NCBI GenBank assembly: GCA_964599635.1
Contig: CAZRGM010000009.1
Location: forward strand, 1-64,000
DNA length: 64,000 nucleotides
Direction: 5' to 3'
Origin: WJMT01 sp964599635
Lineage (GTDB): Bacteria; Acidobacteriota; Aminicenantia; Aminicenantales; Aminicenantaceae
Part shown: in pieces, positions 9,556 to 17,372 of the stretch
How the letters are laid out: each line of letters starts with the position of its first letter
Numbering within the stretch: position 1 is the stretch's first letter
Program-made: the position numbers and the translations under genes
Notes under the pieces: model-generated
Database searches by the model: none
Told to the model about the DNA's origin: nothing
Seen by the model: only the letters and a program-made list of their open reading frames with translations

Positions 9556-11955
9556 ATGAATATCCTCAAAGAACTTAAACAGAGAATCTTAATCCTCGAT
9601 GGAGCGATGGGCACAGAAATCATGAAAAAAACAGGAAAGGACTATGCCTTTCCAGAGCTTTTAAATAGGGAGCGTCCAGAAGTCATCACCCAAATACATA
9701 AAGCTTATATTGACTCTGGAGCTGACATTATCGAAACAAATACATTAGGGGCAAACCGAATAAAGCTTTTTGAATACGGGATGGAAAAAGAATGCAAAAA
9801 TATCAATCTATCGGCCTTAGAACTAGCTAGGAAATCCTTAGATAACAATGCTGTTTTTATAGCCGGTTCCATAGGACCCACAGGAAAACTCATTAAACCG
9901 ATTGGAGATCTTAGCTTTGAGCAGGCTTATGAGGCCTTTGCCGAACAGGCAAGATATTTAGAGGAAGGAGGAGCTGATTTTCTTCTTATCGAAACCCAGA
10001 TAGACATTTTAGAAGCGAAGACAGCTCTCTTGGCTGCCAGAGAATCCACCTCACTCCCTATTGCGGTGTCAATGACTTATCCTCTTGATCAAGACCTCAC
10101 GGTTACAGGAACAGATCCAGAAACAGCAGCCATAACTCTCTCCGCCACTGATGCGGATATCCTGGGGGTCAACTGCGGAAAACATCCCAAATATTTTGAA
10201 CAGGCCCTATTAAAATACAAACTTCATACAGAGAAACCTATTATAGCCTATGCCAATGCTGGAGAGCCTGAAAAAAGAAAAAACGAAACTTACTTCCCTT
10301 TCGGCCCTTCAGAATATTTAAAATATGCCCTAAAATTCTATGAATCCGGAGCTCATATCATAGGCGGATGCTGTGGAACCTCTCCCAAACACATCCAACT
10401 TATCGCGGATCATCTTAAAGGGAAAAAACCAAAAAACAAGGCCCCGATCAATTCCTATTTCCGAAGCTCCAGCAGAAATGAAAGTGTTTTTATTGGAAAC
10501 TCTCAATCATTTAAAATAATCGGAGAAAACATCAATCCCTTTTCCAGAAAAGAATTGGATGAAGAATTTAAATCTGGAAAACTCAATTCAGCAAGAAATT
10601 ACGCCCGCAAGCAGGAAAATGCGGGAGCCCATGCACTCGATATGAATCTTGGGAGAATTGGAGATAAGGATCCAAACTTTTTTTCAGCAGCAGTCATGGA
10701 AATCCAGTCGGTCTCAAAACTTCCCATTTTTTTAGATAATAACAACCCTCAATCCCTTGAAAAAGCTCTCCAATATTATGCAGGGAAAGCCGTTATCAAC
10801 AGCATCAATGGCGAAAAGTATAATTATGAAAAACTGTTTCCTATTGCCAAAAAATACGGATCAGGCGTCATCCTTTTGGCTATGAACGAAAAAGGAATCC
10901 CTGAAAAATCTGAACAGCGCATATTGATCATTGAAAGGCTCTTAGAAAAGGCCTATGAATATGGGTTTTCCGAATGTGATATTCTCATCGACCCCATCGT
11001 TCTCTCCCTTTCATCATCCCATCAAAGCTCCAGTGAAACTCTATCCACGATTCAAGGAATAAAAAATCTCAAATTGCCTTCGATTCTGGGGCTGTCTAAT
11101 TTTTCATATGGTCTTCCGAACCGAAGACTCCTTAACAGAACTTTTCTTTCCATGGCTATCCATAGAGGGTTGAATTCAGCCATTTTGAATCCTTTTGATA
11201 AAGACCTTCTTAACAGCATTAGAGCCTGTGACTCCATTACGGGAAAAGACCCAGGGCTTCACCAATATATCCAAACATTTGGAACTCAAACTGAAGCTCA
11301 AGAGGAGCCGGAAATCAAACAGGAATTCAAAACAAAGCAAGAACAGCTTTTTTACGCCATATTAGAAGGAGAAAAATCAGACGCAGGAAGACTTACCCAA
11401 CAGCTTATTGAGGAAGGGCACAACGAACTTGACATTCTCAAAAAAACTCTTTCACCCGCTCTTCAATTAGTCGGAGAATTTTATGAAAAGAAAAAATACT
11501 TTCTTCCGCAGCTGATCCTATCTGCCGAAGCCATGGAAGAAGCCGCCCATGTCATTGAGAAATCTTTTCCAGCAAAAAAAGATGCCCCCCAAAAATCCAG
11601 AATTCTCTTAGCAACAGTCAAAGGCGACCTTCATGATATAGGTAAAAACATCGTCGCGCTTGTTCTTAGGAATTCAGGCTATGAAGTTTTAGACTTGGGG
11701 AAAAATGTGGATTCAGAGAAAATCATATCAACCGCCATCCGCAAAAAACTCAATATTGTAGGACTCTCGGCTCTGCTCACCACCTCCTTAGACAGTATAG
11801 AAGAAGTTATCCAGATAAAAAACAAAAAAGCTCCTGGAATAAAAATAATCATCGGAGGTGCGGCTGTATCATCAAATTTTGCTCAAGAGTGCGGAGCTGA
11901 TGAATATGCCAAAGATGTTATGGAGGCTCTGAATAAACTTAAAAAATGGACTTAA
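9556..11955 (+). CDS. metH: cobalamin-dependent methionine synthase, short form without reactivation domain
   Basis: Methylates homocysteine using methyl-tetrahydrofolate via cobalamin. Domain order in 799 residues: homocysteine-binding barrel (1-290; zinc cysteines C207 in GVNCGKHP, C272 and C273 in GGCCGTSP), pterin-binding barrel (about 320-560; IIGENINP), B12 cap helices (about 590-670) and a Rossmann B12 domain with DLHDIG, whose His693 is the lower ligand. The roughly 330-residue SAM-dependent reactivation domain of the E. coli enzyme is absent, as in Thermotoga-type MetH, so a separate reductive activator is expected. A cobalamin adenosyltransferase gene lies 4.5 kb downstream. No B12 riboswitch precedes the gene. 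Confidence 0.93.
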   Translation: MNILKELKQRILILDGAMGTEIMKKTGKDYAFPELLNRERPEVITQIHKAYIDSGADIIETNTLGANRIKLFEYGMEKECKNINLSALELARKSLDNNAVFIAGSIGPTGKLIKPIGDLSFEQAYEAFAEQARYLEEGGADFLLIETQIDILEAKTALLAARESTSLPIAVSMTYPLDQDLTVTGTDPETAAITLSATDADILGVNCGKHPKYFEQALLKYKLHTEKPIIAYANAGEPEKRKNETYFPFGPSEYLKYALKFYESGAHIIGGCCGTSPKHIQLIADHLKGKKPKNKAPINSYFRSSSRNESVFIGNSQSFKIIGENINPFSRKELDEEFKSGKLNSARNYARKQENAGAHALDMNLGRIGDKDPNFFSAAVMEIQSVSKLPIFLDNNNPQSLEKALQYYAGKAVINSINGEKYNYEKLFPIAKKYGSGVILLAMNEKGIPEKSEQRILIIERLLEKAYEYGFSECDILIDPIVLSLSSSHQSSSETLSTIQGIKNLKLPSILGLSNFSYGLPNRRLLNRTFLSMAIHRGLNSAILNPFDKDLLNSIRACDSITGKDPGLHQYIQTFGTQTEAQEEPEIKQEFKTKQEQLFYAILEGEKSDAGRLTQQLIEEGHNELDILKKTLSPALQLVGEFYEKKKYFLPQLILSAEAMEEAAHVIEKSFPAKKDAPQKSRILLATVKGDLHDIGKNIVALVLRNSGYEVLDLGKNVDSEKIISTAIRKKLNIVGLSALLTTSLDSIEEVIQIKNKKAPGIKIIIGGAAVSSNFAQECGADEYAKDVMEALNKLKKWT

Positions 11956-12018
11956 CCACGACTTCATGCCCTCTGCACCCCGAATCTGCAGCAACCTCGG
12001 CTCATGAATAATCCAGGC
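11956..12018. repeat. 3' fragment of the ~257-bp repeat element
   Basis: Starts directly after the metH stop codon and matches the right-hand part of the elements at 44098 and 55799: CCACGACTTCATGCCC, then ATCTGCAGCAACCTCGGCTC and GAATAATCCAGG. It lies between convergent genes (metH and the DUF711 gene). Only the last ~60 bases of the element are present. Confidence 0.75.
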
Positions 12019-12039
12019 TAAAAAGGATTTCTTTTAAAT

Positions 12040-13176
12040 TTATACCTTCATGACCTTAGTATTGGCAAAATATTCAAATGAGAATGAAGTCATCTCCCCA
12101 ACTTTTTTATGGGGCACCGGCATTAATCTTGCTGATAAGGGTTTATTCAATTTAATAGCCAGAGAAGCAATGTCCAATAAAAGAGCATACAATTTCTGGA
12201 CAGGCACATCACCTGAGATAGGAATCGTATCAAGTCCTGTCCCGCAAACAGAAGAATAAAGTAGAATATCAGTAAGCCGGAACGCTTTTTCTTTATTTCT
12301 TTCTGCCAAACCATAATCTTCCAGGACAGGCAGCATCAGACCTGAATAGCCGCATTTTTTTACATTCAGTTGACTCAAACAACTCGTCAGACATTTGGCT
12401 ATCGCCAATGTTCCCACATCTCCAAACCGACCCAGCCCCAACTTTTCAAACGCAAAGGCTGTGCTTTCATCTTTTTTAACAGAGCTGTCAATAGAGACAT
12501 CTATGCCGTTATAAAGAATTCCTTCTGCCTTACTTATTTTCTCAGAGATGGCTTCTATCTTTAGAAACTCCTCTTCAAGGGTCTCCTTCAGGACCTTTTC
12601 TTCATTTTGTATTTTCCCGGCTTTCGAAAAAGCCTTAAAAACCAAGTCACTGTTTTCTGTGCCAATTCCGAAGGAAACCGGTCCCTGGTGATAAGCGGCA
12701 GGAAAGAAGGGAGCCCCTGGCTTTATATTGAATAAAGCCGCAAACCTCAAATTAGCGAATCCGTCTTTATCAATGAATGCAATTTTTTTTATCAATTCTG
12801 CTGATTTTCGGGCTGCTTCATAGTCTATTCGTTGATCATCCGCCACCATGACGGTACAAAACCCAGTGGAGGTCCGTTTAATCAGGTCATAAATAAGAGG
12901 AATGTGACTCGATTGATAAGTTGTCCCGAAGCTGAAATAATCAATTCCATTGGAAAGAGAGATTTTCTCGAATTTTTTAACTAACTCTTTAATCTGTTGG
13001 GGAGATGTGAAAAATTCCTCCCACGGTTGAGTCGTGAGCCGGACGGTCTGAACTTCATATCCATTTTTAGTAAACTCTTCCTTGACACGATTTGTAAAAC
13101 CAGCCACTTCCTTTATCTGTTTTTCTAAAAGTGGTAAATCAAGGTTAAAACCTGTTGTGATTGTTCTTATCTTCAT
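12040..13176 (-). CDS. DUF711 family protein
   Basis: About 378 residues, resembling the DUF711 (UPF0210-related) family of unknown function, whose members are structurally related to glycyl-radical enzymes but are uncharacterised. Recognisable pieces are MKIRTITTGFNL at the N-terminus, the glycine-rich GFGxxGTENSD-like stretch, CGYSGLMLPVLED and SSVCGTGLDTIPISGDV. The open frame runs to 13233, but that would take the start into the tRNA-Ser gene; the ATG at 13176 gives the family N-terminus. The gene is just downstream of tRNA-Ser(GCT) on the same strand. No function is assigned. Confidence 0.8.
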   Translation of the reverse strand: MKIRTITTGFNLDLPLLEKQIKEVAGFTNRVKEEFTKNGYEVQTVRLTTQPWEEFFTSPQQIKELVKKFEKISLSNGIDYFSFGTTYQSSHIPLIYDLIKRTSTGFCTVMVADDQRIDYEAARKSAELIKKIAFIDKDGFANLRFAALFNIKPGAPFFPAAYHQGPVSFGIGTENSDLVFKAFSKAGKIQNEEKVLKETLEEEFLKIEAISEKISKAEGILYNGIDVSIDSSVKKDESTAFAFEKLGLGRFGDVGTLAIAKCLTSCLSQLNVKKCGYSGLMLPVLEDYGLAERNKEKAFRLTDILLYSSVCGTGLDTIPISGDVPVQKLYALLLDIASLAIKLNKPLSARLMPVPHKKVGEMTSFSFEYFANTKVMKV

Positions 13177-13205
13177 TTTAAAAATAAACAAACAATAGAT
13201 AATCA

Positions 13206-13299
<94 letters not shown>

Positions 13300-13330
13300 A
13301 TTTTTATTTATTTTAACATTTTTCGACTCA

Positions 13331-13380
13331 ACAAACAAAATAAACAGAATTAACAGAATGAATAGAATAAACAGAATAAA
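13331..13380. repeat. degenerate short tandem AACAGAAT/AATAGAAT repeat
   Basis: Low-complexity run of AACAGAATT, AACAGAATG, AATAGAATA and AACAGAATA units between tRNA-Ser and the DUF2061 gene. A shadow reading frame across it codes only FILFILFI-type residues and is not a gene. Confidence 0.5.
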
Positions 13381-13397
13381 TCCAATCCTGAATCTTA

Positions 13398-13425
13398 TTG
13401 CAATTTTATTGTTTCCTTGTATAAT
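13398..13425 (+). promoter_or_regulatory. predicted promoter of the DUF2061 gene
   Basis: TTGCAA (13398-13403), 16-base spacer, TATAAT (13420-13425). Transcription would start near 13432, just at the AGGAG Shine-Dalgarno, leaving about 12 bases of leader. Confidence 0.4.
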
Positions 13426-13443
13426 GAATTTCAGGAGTGAAAA

Positions 13444-13767
13444 ATGCACAATGCAACCCACAAAATTGATTTTATAGATCACACTCGAAGTGTGTTTAAA
13501 TCTGTAAGCTGGCGATTGGTGGCTACACTCACAACCATGACTATAGTCTATCTTTTTACCAAAAAAATATTTCTTTCACTAGGGGTAGGGCTCGTTGAGG
13601 TCATCTCAAAAATTTTACTTTACTATCTACACGAAAGAGTATGGAACAAAATCAAATGGGGAAAGAAAGTGCACCCACTGTCTGATATTCCTGTAAACCG
13701 AAAACTGGAGCCTAAAGACAGAGAAATTATTGTTAAAAAGCTTAAAGATTTAGGTTATATAGATTAA
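13444..13767 (+). CDS. DUF2061 small membrane protein
   Basis: 107 residues. The segment SVFKSVSWRLVATLTTMTIVY and the following hydrophobic GVGLVEVISKILLYYLHERVWNKIKWG match the DUF2061 family of small inner-membrane proteins with two transmembrane helices; the function is unknown. In some lineages the domain occurs beside or fused to sulfate-assimilation enzymes, but nothing of that kind is near here. AGGAG lies six bases upstream of the ATG. The stop codon TAA overlaps the first bases of a repeat tip (AACCTGATC). Confidence 0.75.
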   Translation: MHNATHKIDFIDHTRSVFKSVSWRLVATLTTMTIVYLFTKKIFLSLGVGLVEVISKILLYYLHERVWNKIKWGKKVHPLSDIPVNRKLEPKDREIIVKKLKDLGYID

Positions 13768-13788
13768 CCTGATCTATTCATAAAAAAA
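13766..13788. repeat. solo tip of the AACCTG...CAGGTT repeat family
   Basis: AACCTGATCTATTCATAAAA plus A-run, overlapping the stop codon of the DUF2061 gene. Matches the left end of the 55799 element with one or two differences over 23 bases. Confidence 0.65.
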
Positions 13789-13820
13789 GGCATCAGTATT
13801 TTTTTAAAAACTTCAAAATA

Positions 13821-13829
13821 TGCTATAAT
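13821..13829 (+). promoter_or_regulatory. extended -10 promoter next to the lipid-kinase start
   Basis: TGCTATAAT is a perfect extended -10. Only 11 bases separate it from the ATG at 13841, so the expected transcript start is about five bases upstream of the codon and there is no Shine-Dalgarno. Confidence 0.5.
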
Positions 13830-13840
13830 CATGAACCCAA

Positions 13841-14764
13841 ATGGAAAAAGTAGCTGTTCTTTTCAATCCTTCGTCAGGGAGAGGCCTGTCTTTAAGAAAA
13901 AAAGATGAGATCATAAAAAAACTGAAGAAGAACTCTATCCCCTTTAACTGGTTCGAATCTGATTCAGAAAATCATCTCAAACAATTGGCCAAAGAAAAAG
14001 CAGAATCATATAAAACTATTCTGGTGGTGGGGGGAGATACATCTTTCCAAATTGCTGCTTCTGAAATCTATCAGTCTCCTTATAATCCTGCCCTCTGCAT
14101 GATGCCCACAGGTTCAGCCAATGATATAGCCATATCCTTATGCAGCAACTCATTTGAATCTATTCTCAAATCTTTAAAGGAATCCAAAACAAAAAGGATG
14201 GATATGGTCCTTCTTGAAATCAAAGGAAAATCTGAAAAAATATTCTTTGCAGGCTCCTTAAGCCTTGGATTAGGGGTCACTGTAAATCAATACATAACCA
14301 ACTACTGGAAACAACATCCTTTACAAGCCAAACAAGGAAAGTTATTCCAAGTTATGGCTGGATTTCTAGGCGCCATAGAGTCTTTTAAACAAAAGAGACT
14401 TCCCATGAAAATAAATTTATCGTCTGAGGATTTTGAGCAGAATTTTAATTTCTCCATCGCGGTCTTCTCCAATGTCCCCTCTTATGCTGGGGGCCTTAGA
14501 GTTAATCCCCATGCTTCTCCTTTTGACGGAAAAATAAACTGCTGTGTTATCGATACAAAATCTTTCAACGATTCATTAAAAATGGCCTACTCTGTATGGA
14601 GAAAAAAACATGCAAACAAAAGGGAAACAAAGCTTTTCTCTAAAAAAAGCTTTATGGTTACTTCTGATGAACCCATAAACATCCAATATGACGGAAACGT
14701 TATTTTAGGAGTTAAAGAATTTAAAGTTTCCGTCCTCCCTTCAGCCATTAAAATCCTTGGTTAA
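13841..14764 (+). CDS. diacylglycerol kinase-family (DAGK_cat) lipid kinase-like protein
   Basis: 307 residues with the DAGK catalytic-domain fold: N-terminal VLFNPSSGRG, then VVGGDTSFQ (residues 62-70) where the family has GGDGT, then MPTGSANDIA for the nucleotide loop, and a C-terminal half containing NPHASPFDGKINC. Members phosphorylate lipids such as diacylglycerol at the inner membrane face. Two departures stand out: the GGDGT loop reads GGDTS, and the C-terminal DGE motif, which carries a catalytic glutamate in DgkB-type enzymes, reads DGN. Activity may be altered or lost. It is monocistronic between a repeat tip and a family-2 repeat. Confidence 0.78.
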   Translation: MEKVAVLFNPSSGRGLSLRKKDEIIKKLKKNSIPFNWFESDSENHLKQLAKEKAESYKTILVVGGDTSFQIAASEIYQSPYNPALCMMPTGSANDIAISLCSNSFESILKSLKESKTKRMDMVLLEIKGKSEKIFFAGSLSLGLGVTVNQYITNYWKQHPLQAKQGKLFQVMAGFLGAIESFKQKRLPMKINLSSEDFEQNFNFSIAVFSNVPSYAGGLRVNPHASPFDGKINCCVIDTKSFNDSLKMAYSVWRKKHANKRETKLFSKKSFMVTSDEPINIQYDGNVILGVKEFKVSVLPSAIKILG

Positions 14765-14770
14765 ACTCAT

Positions 14771-14830
14771 CTACCCTAAATTTCACGAATCAAAATTATA
14801 ATCTTATTGAAATTCAGGTGTAGCTGAAGG
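14771..14830. repeat. family-2 repeat pair (ATTCAGGTG / inverted half)
   Basis: TTGAAATTCAGGTGTAGCTG at 14807 with a degenerate inverted partner (ACCCTAAATTTCAC) just before it. Same family as the copies at 18629, 26452 and 33522. Downstream of it, to the tRNA gene, is AT-rich sequence with short CATTCACCATT-like runs. Confidence 0.55.
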
Positions 14831-14923
14831 AAATTTGGGCTGTAACGGTGAATTGTAAATGGTCAATCGTAAATTGAAAAACCATTCTTCATTTTCCATT
14901 CACCATTACCTGTTATTGATAAA

Positions 14924-15010
14924 CGGAGGGAGAGGGATTCGAACCCCCGTCACGATTTCTCGTGAAGCGGTTTTCAAGACCGCCGCCTTCAGCCACTCGG
15001 CCATCCCTCC
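14924..15010 (-). tRNA. tRNA-Ser (anticodon TGA)
   Basis: Minus strand: acceptor GGAGGGA/TCCCTCC, D-arm GAGTGGCTGAAGG, anticodon loop CTTGAAA giving TGA (codons UCN), class II variable arm (TTCACGAGAAATCGTGA) and T-loop GGTTCGAATCC. CCA is not encoded. It lies 46 bases downstream of the serS stop on the same strand, so enzyme and substrate tRNA may be cotranscribed. Confidence 0.97.
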
Positions 15011-15056
15011 TTAATGCAAATATGAGTGTAACACGTTCACTTCAGACCTGCAAAAA

Positions 15057-16328
15057 TCAGGATATTTCTGTAACCCCACCCATATATGAATGAAGGACTT
15101 CTGGAATGAGTACGCTTCCATTTCTCTGCTGAAACGATTCCAAAATAGAACTGACCGTTCTTCCCACTGCAACTCCAGAACCATTGAGGGTATGAACAAA
15201 TTCAGGCTTGGATTCTTTCTCTCTTCTAAACCTTATTTGAGCGCGTCTTGCCTGAAAATCCTCACAATTTGTACAGGAAGATATCTCCACATAATCATTT
15301 CGGTTGGGCATCCAGAGCTCCAAATCATAGGTCTTAGCCCCAGCAAACCCCAGCTCTCCGGTACACAAGCTGACAACCCGATAATGAAGTCCCAACTTTT
15401 TCAGGACCTTCTCAGCACATAAAGTTATTTTTTCCAGCTCTTCATAAGATTTTTCTGGAAGAGTGAAGCTCATCAACTCCACCTTATTAAACTGATGCTG
15501 ACGAATGAGACCCCGAACATCTTTACCATAGGAGCCCGCTTCACTTCTAAAACACGGTGTATAGGCCACAAATCTTTTCGGTAGAGTCTCTGCCTCTAGA
15601 ATCTCATCACGAAACAAATTTGTTAACGGAACTTCAGCAGTCGGTATTAAATACCAATCAAATCCTCTGAGTTTAAACAAATCTTTTTCAAACTTCGGAA
15701 GATTTCCAGTCCCCAGCAGACTCTCTTTGTTTGAAATATAAGGAGGAAGGATTTCCTCAAATCCATTCTCTTTGATATGGATATCAAGCATAAAATTGAT
15801 TAAAGCTCTTTCCAATCTGGCTCCCAATCCTTTATAAACAGCGAATCGAGCACCCGCCAATTTGGAAGCTCTTTTAAAATCAAGAATCCCTAATCTTTCG
15901 CCAATCTCCCAATGCGGTTTGGGTTTAAACTGGAATTGAGGTTTTTCCCCAAACCTCCTCAATTCTTCATTACAAGAAGGGTCTCTTCCCACAGGCACAG
16001 ACTCATGAGGAATGTTAGGAATATTCAGTAAGATATCCCTTATCTTTTCCTCTACAGCTTTAAATTCCTCTTCTTTTTCCTTTATCTCATCTGATACCTG
16101 TTTCATTTCAGCGATCAGGTAAGAGCAATCCTTGCCTTCCTGCTTCATCTTTCCGATTAACTTCGAATTTTTATTGAGTTTATGACGCAAATCTTCAATC
16201 TTCACCAAATATTTCTTTTTCTCTTGATCCAGTTCAACAAACTCTGAAAAGTCAAGGTCTATACCTCTGCTAGAGATTTTTTCTTTGATAAAATCCGTGC
16301 TTTCTTGAACAAATTTGTTATCCAGCAT
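15057..16328 (-). CDS. serS: seryl-tRNA synthetase
   Basis: Class II synthetase, 423 residues. The N-terminal long helical hairpin arm (about residues 30-105, K/E-rich) binds the tRNA-Ser variable arm. Class II motif 2 is seen in RFVAYTPCFRSEAGSYGKDVRGLIRQHQF and motif 3 in LNGSGVAVGRTVSSILE. TAEVPLTN, typical of SerRS, precedes motif 2. The ATG at 16328 has no Shine-Dalgarno and lies eight bases from a TATAAT box, suggesting a leaderless mRNA. It is followed by a tRNA-Ser gene. Confidence 0.96.
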   Translation of the reverse strand: MLDNKFVQESTDFIKEKISSRGIDLDFSEFVELDQEKKKYLVKIEDLRHKLNKNSKLIGKMKQEGKDCSYLIAEMKQVSDEIKEKEEEFKAVEEKIRDILLNIPNIPHESVPVGRDPSCNEELRRFGEKPQFQFKPKPHWEIGERLGILDFKRASKLAGARFAVYKGLGARLERALINFMLDIHIKENGFEEILPPYISNKESLLGTGNLPKFEKDLFKLRGFDWYLIPTAEVPLTNLFRDEILEAETLPKRFVAYTPCFRSEAGSYGKDVRGLIRQHQFNKVELMSFTLPEKSYEELEKITLCAEKVLKKLGLHYRVVSLCTGELGFAGAKTYDLELWMPNRNDYVEISSCTNCEDFQARRAQIRFRREKESKPEFVHTLNGSGVAVGRTVSSILESFQQRNGSVLIPEVLHSYMGGVTEIS

Positions 16329-16336
16329 GAGGAGAG

Positions 16337-16365
16337 ATTATATTATAAAAAAGGGGAAATGTGAA
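16337..16365 (-). promoter_or_regulatory. predicted serS promoter (leaderless configuration)
   Basis: On the minus strand TTCACA (16365-16360), 17-base spacer, TATAAT (16342-16337), then CTCTCCTC and the ATG. The start point expected seven bases after the -10 falls within two bases of the codon. Confidence 0.6.
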
Positions 16366-16383
16366 ATGACAAAATACCCTTAG

Positions 16384-16412
16384 TTGACTATGAAGTTATA
16401 TTAAAATATCAT
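16384..16412 (+). promoter_or_regulatory. predicted promoter of the cobalamin adenosyltransferase gene
   Basis: TTGACT (16384-16389), 17-base spacer, TATCAT (16407-16412); each box matches five of six consensus bases. The leader would be about 23 bases and contains AAAGGA eight bases before the ATG. Confidence 0.6.
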
Positions 16413-16441
16413 TAATTAGAAGAGATGAAAGGATTTTTATC

Positions 16442-16972
16442 ATGGAAAACTTCAAGGGATATATCCAAATATATACCGGCAATGGGAAAGGAAAAACAAC
16501 CGCTGCTTTAGGGCTCGCATTGAGAGCATCTGGACACGGATTTAAGACCTTTATTGGACAGTTTATGAAAGGTCAAAAATACGGTGAACTCAAAGCGATA
16601 GAGAAGTTAAAACCTTTTGTGCAGGTCAAACAGTTCGGCAGAAATACATTTATTCATGTCACCCAAAACCCAGATCCAATAGATGTAAAAAAAGCTGAAG
16701 ACGGACTCGACACATGCTTCAAAGCCATGCTGTCTGGATTGTTTGATATCATTATCCTAGATGAAATCAATGTGGCTTTGTATTTTAATCTTATTAAAGA
16801 AAAAAAAGTTCATGAATTTCTCGATAAAAAACCAGACAATATTGAAGTGATACTCACAGGCCGATACGCTCCGGAATCTCTTATAAAAAGAGCTGATTTA
16901 GTGACAGAAATGAAAGAAATTAAGCACTACTACACAAAAAACATTTTAGCTCGAGATGGAATAGAAAAATAA
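16442..16972 (+). CDS. cob(I)alamin adenosyltransferase, CobO/BtuR family
   Basis: Transfers the adenosyl group of ATP to cob(I)alamin, making adenosylcobalamin. 176 residues. The P-loop YTGNGKGKTTAALGLALRA is near residue 12, and a Walker B-like DIIILDEINVAL lies near residue 100; both are typical of the CobA/CobO/BtuR fold. Other B12 biosynthesis genes are absent, so here it may serve salvage. It is the first gene of a short run with the zincin and the aldolase. TAATCCAGGT at its stop codon resembles a right-hand repeat tip. Confidence 0.9.
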   Translation: MENFKGYIQIYTGNGKGKTTAALGLALRASGHGFKTFIGQFMKGQKYGELKAIEKLKPFVQVKQFGRNTFIHVTQNPDPIDVKKAEDGLDTCFKAMLSGLFDIIILDEINVALYFNLIKEKKVHEFLDKKPDNIEVILTGRYAPESLIKRADLVTEMKEIKHYYTKNILARDGIEK

Positions 16973-16982
16973 TCCAGGTCAT

Positions 16983-17357
16983 ATGGAGAAAAAAAAATTT
17001 GAAAGACTCGTCGAAGAAGCCTTATTAGAAATCCATAAAAAGTTTAAGAAACACCTTAAAAATATTGCTGTCATTGTGGAGGATTATCCTCCTCAAGAAG
17101 TTTATAAACGGCTTTCATTAGACCGGAGAAACCTGATATTGGGCCTTTATCACGGAGTCCCCTTGAAAAACAGAGGGCCTTATTATGGAAATATTCCCCC
17201 GGATGTTATATCTATCTACCAAAAGCCCATAGAAAGTGTCTGTTCCACTGAGGAGGAAATCAAAAAAAAAGTCAGAGAAGTGGTAAGACATGAAATGGGA
17301 CATTATTTTGGCAAAAGTGATAAAGAGTTGAAAGAAATAGAAAACAATCAAGATTGA
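16983..17357 (+). CDS. small zincin-like metallopeptidase family protein
   Basis: 124 residues with VVRHEMGHYFG near the C-terminus, an HExxH zinc motif with a downstream glycine, as in the minimal zincin family PF06262. The central PPEVYKRLS-type and GLYHGVPL strands are also characteristic (the latter resembles the conserved GLYxG). No signal peptide, so probably cytoplasmic. Members are common but their substrates are unknown. It starts 10 bases after the adenosyltransferase stop and ends 15 bases before the aldolase start, implying cotranscription. Family assignment is from motif and size. Confidence 0.8.
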   Translation: MEKKKFERLVEEALLEIHKKFKKHLKNIAVIVEDYPPQEVYKRLSLDRRNLILGLYHGVPLKNRGPYYGNIPPDVISIYQKPIESVCSTEEEIKKKVREVVRHEMGHYFGKSDKELKEIENNQD

Positions 17358-17372
17358 TTGGAGTTCATGAAT

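Noticed and set aside
16329..16441. T-box before serS or cobalamin riboswitch before the adenosyltransferase
   Set aside because: Only 113 bases, fully used by two promoters; no TGGNACCGCG-type T-box sequence and no B12-box on either strand.
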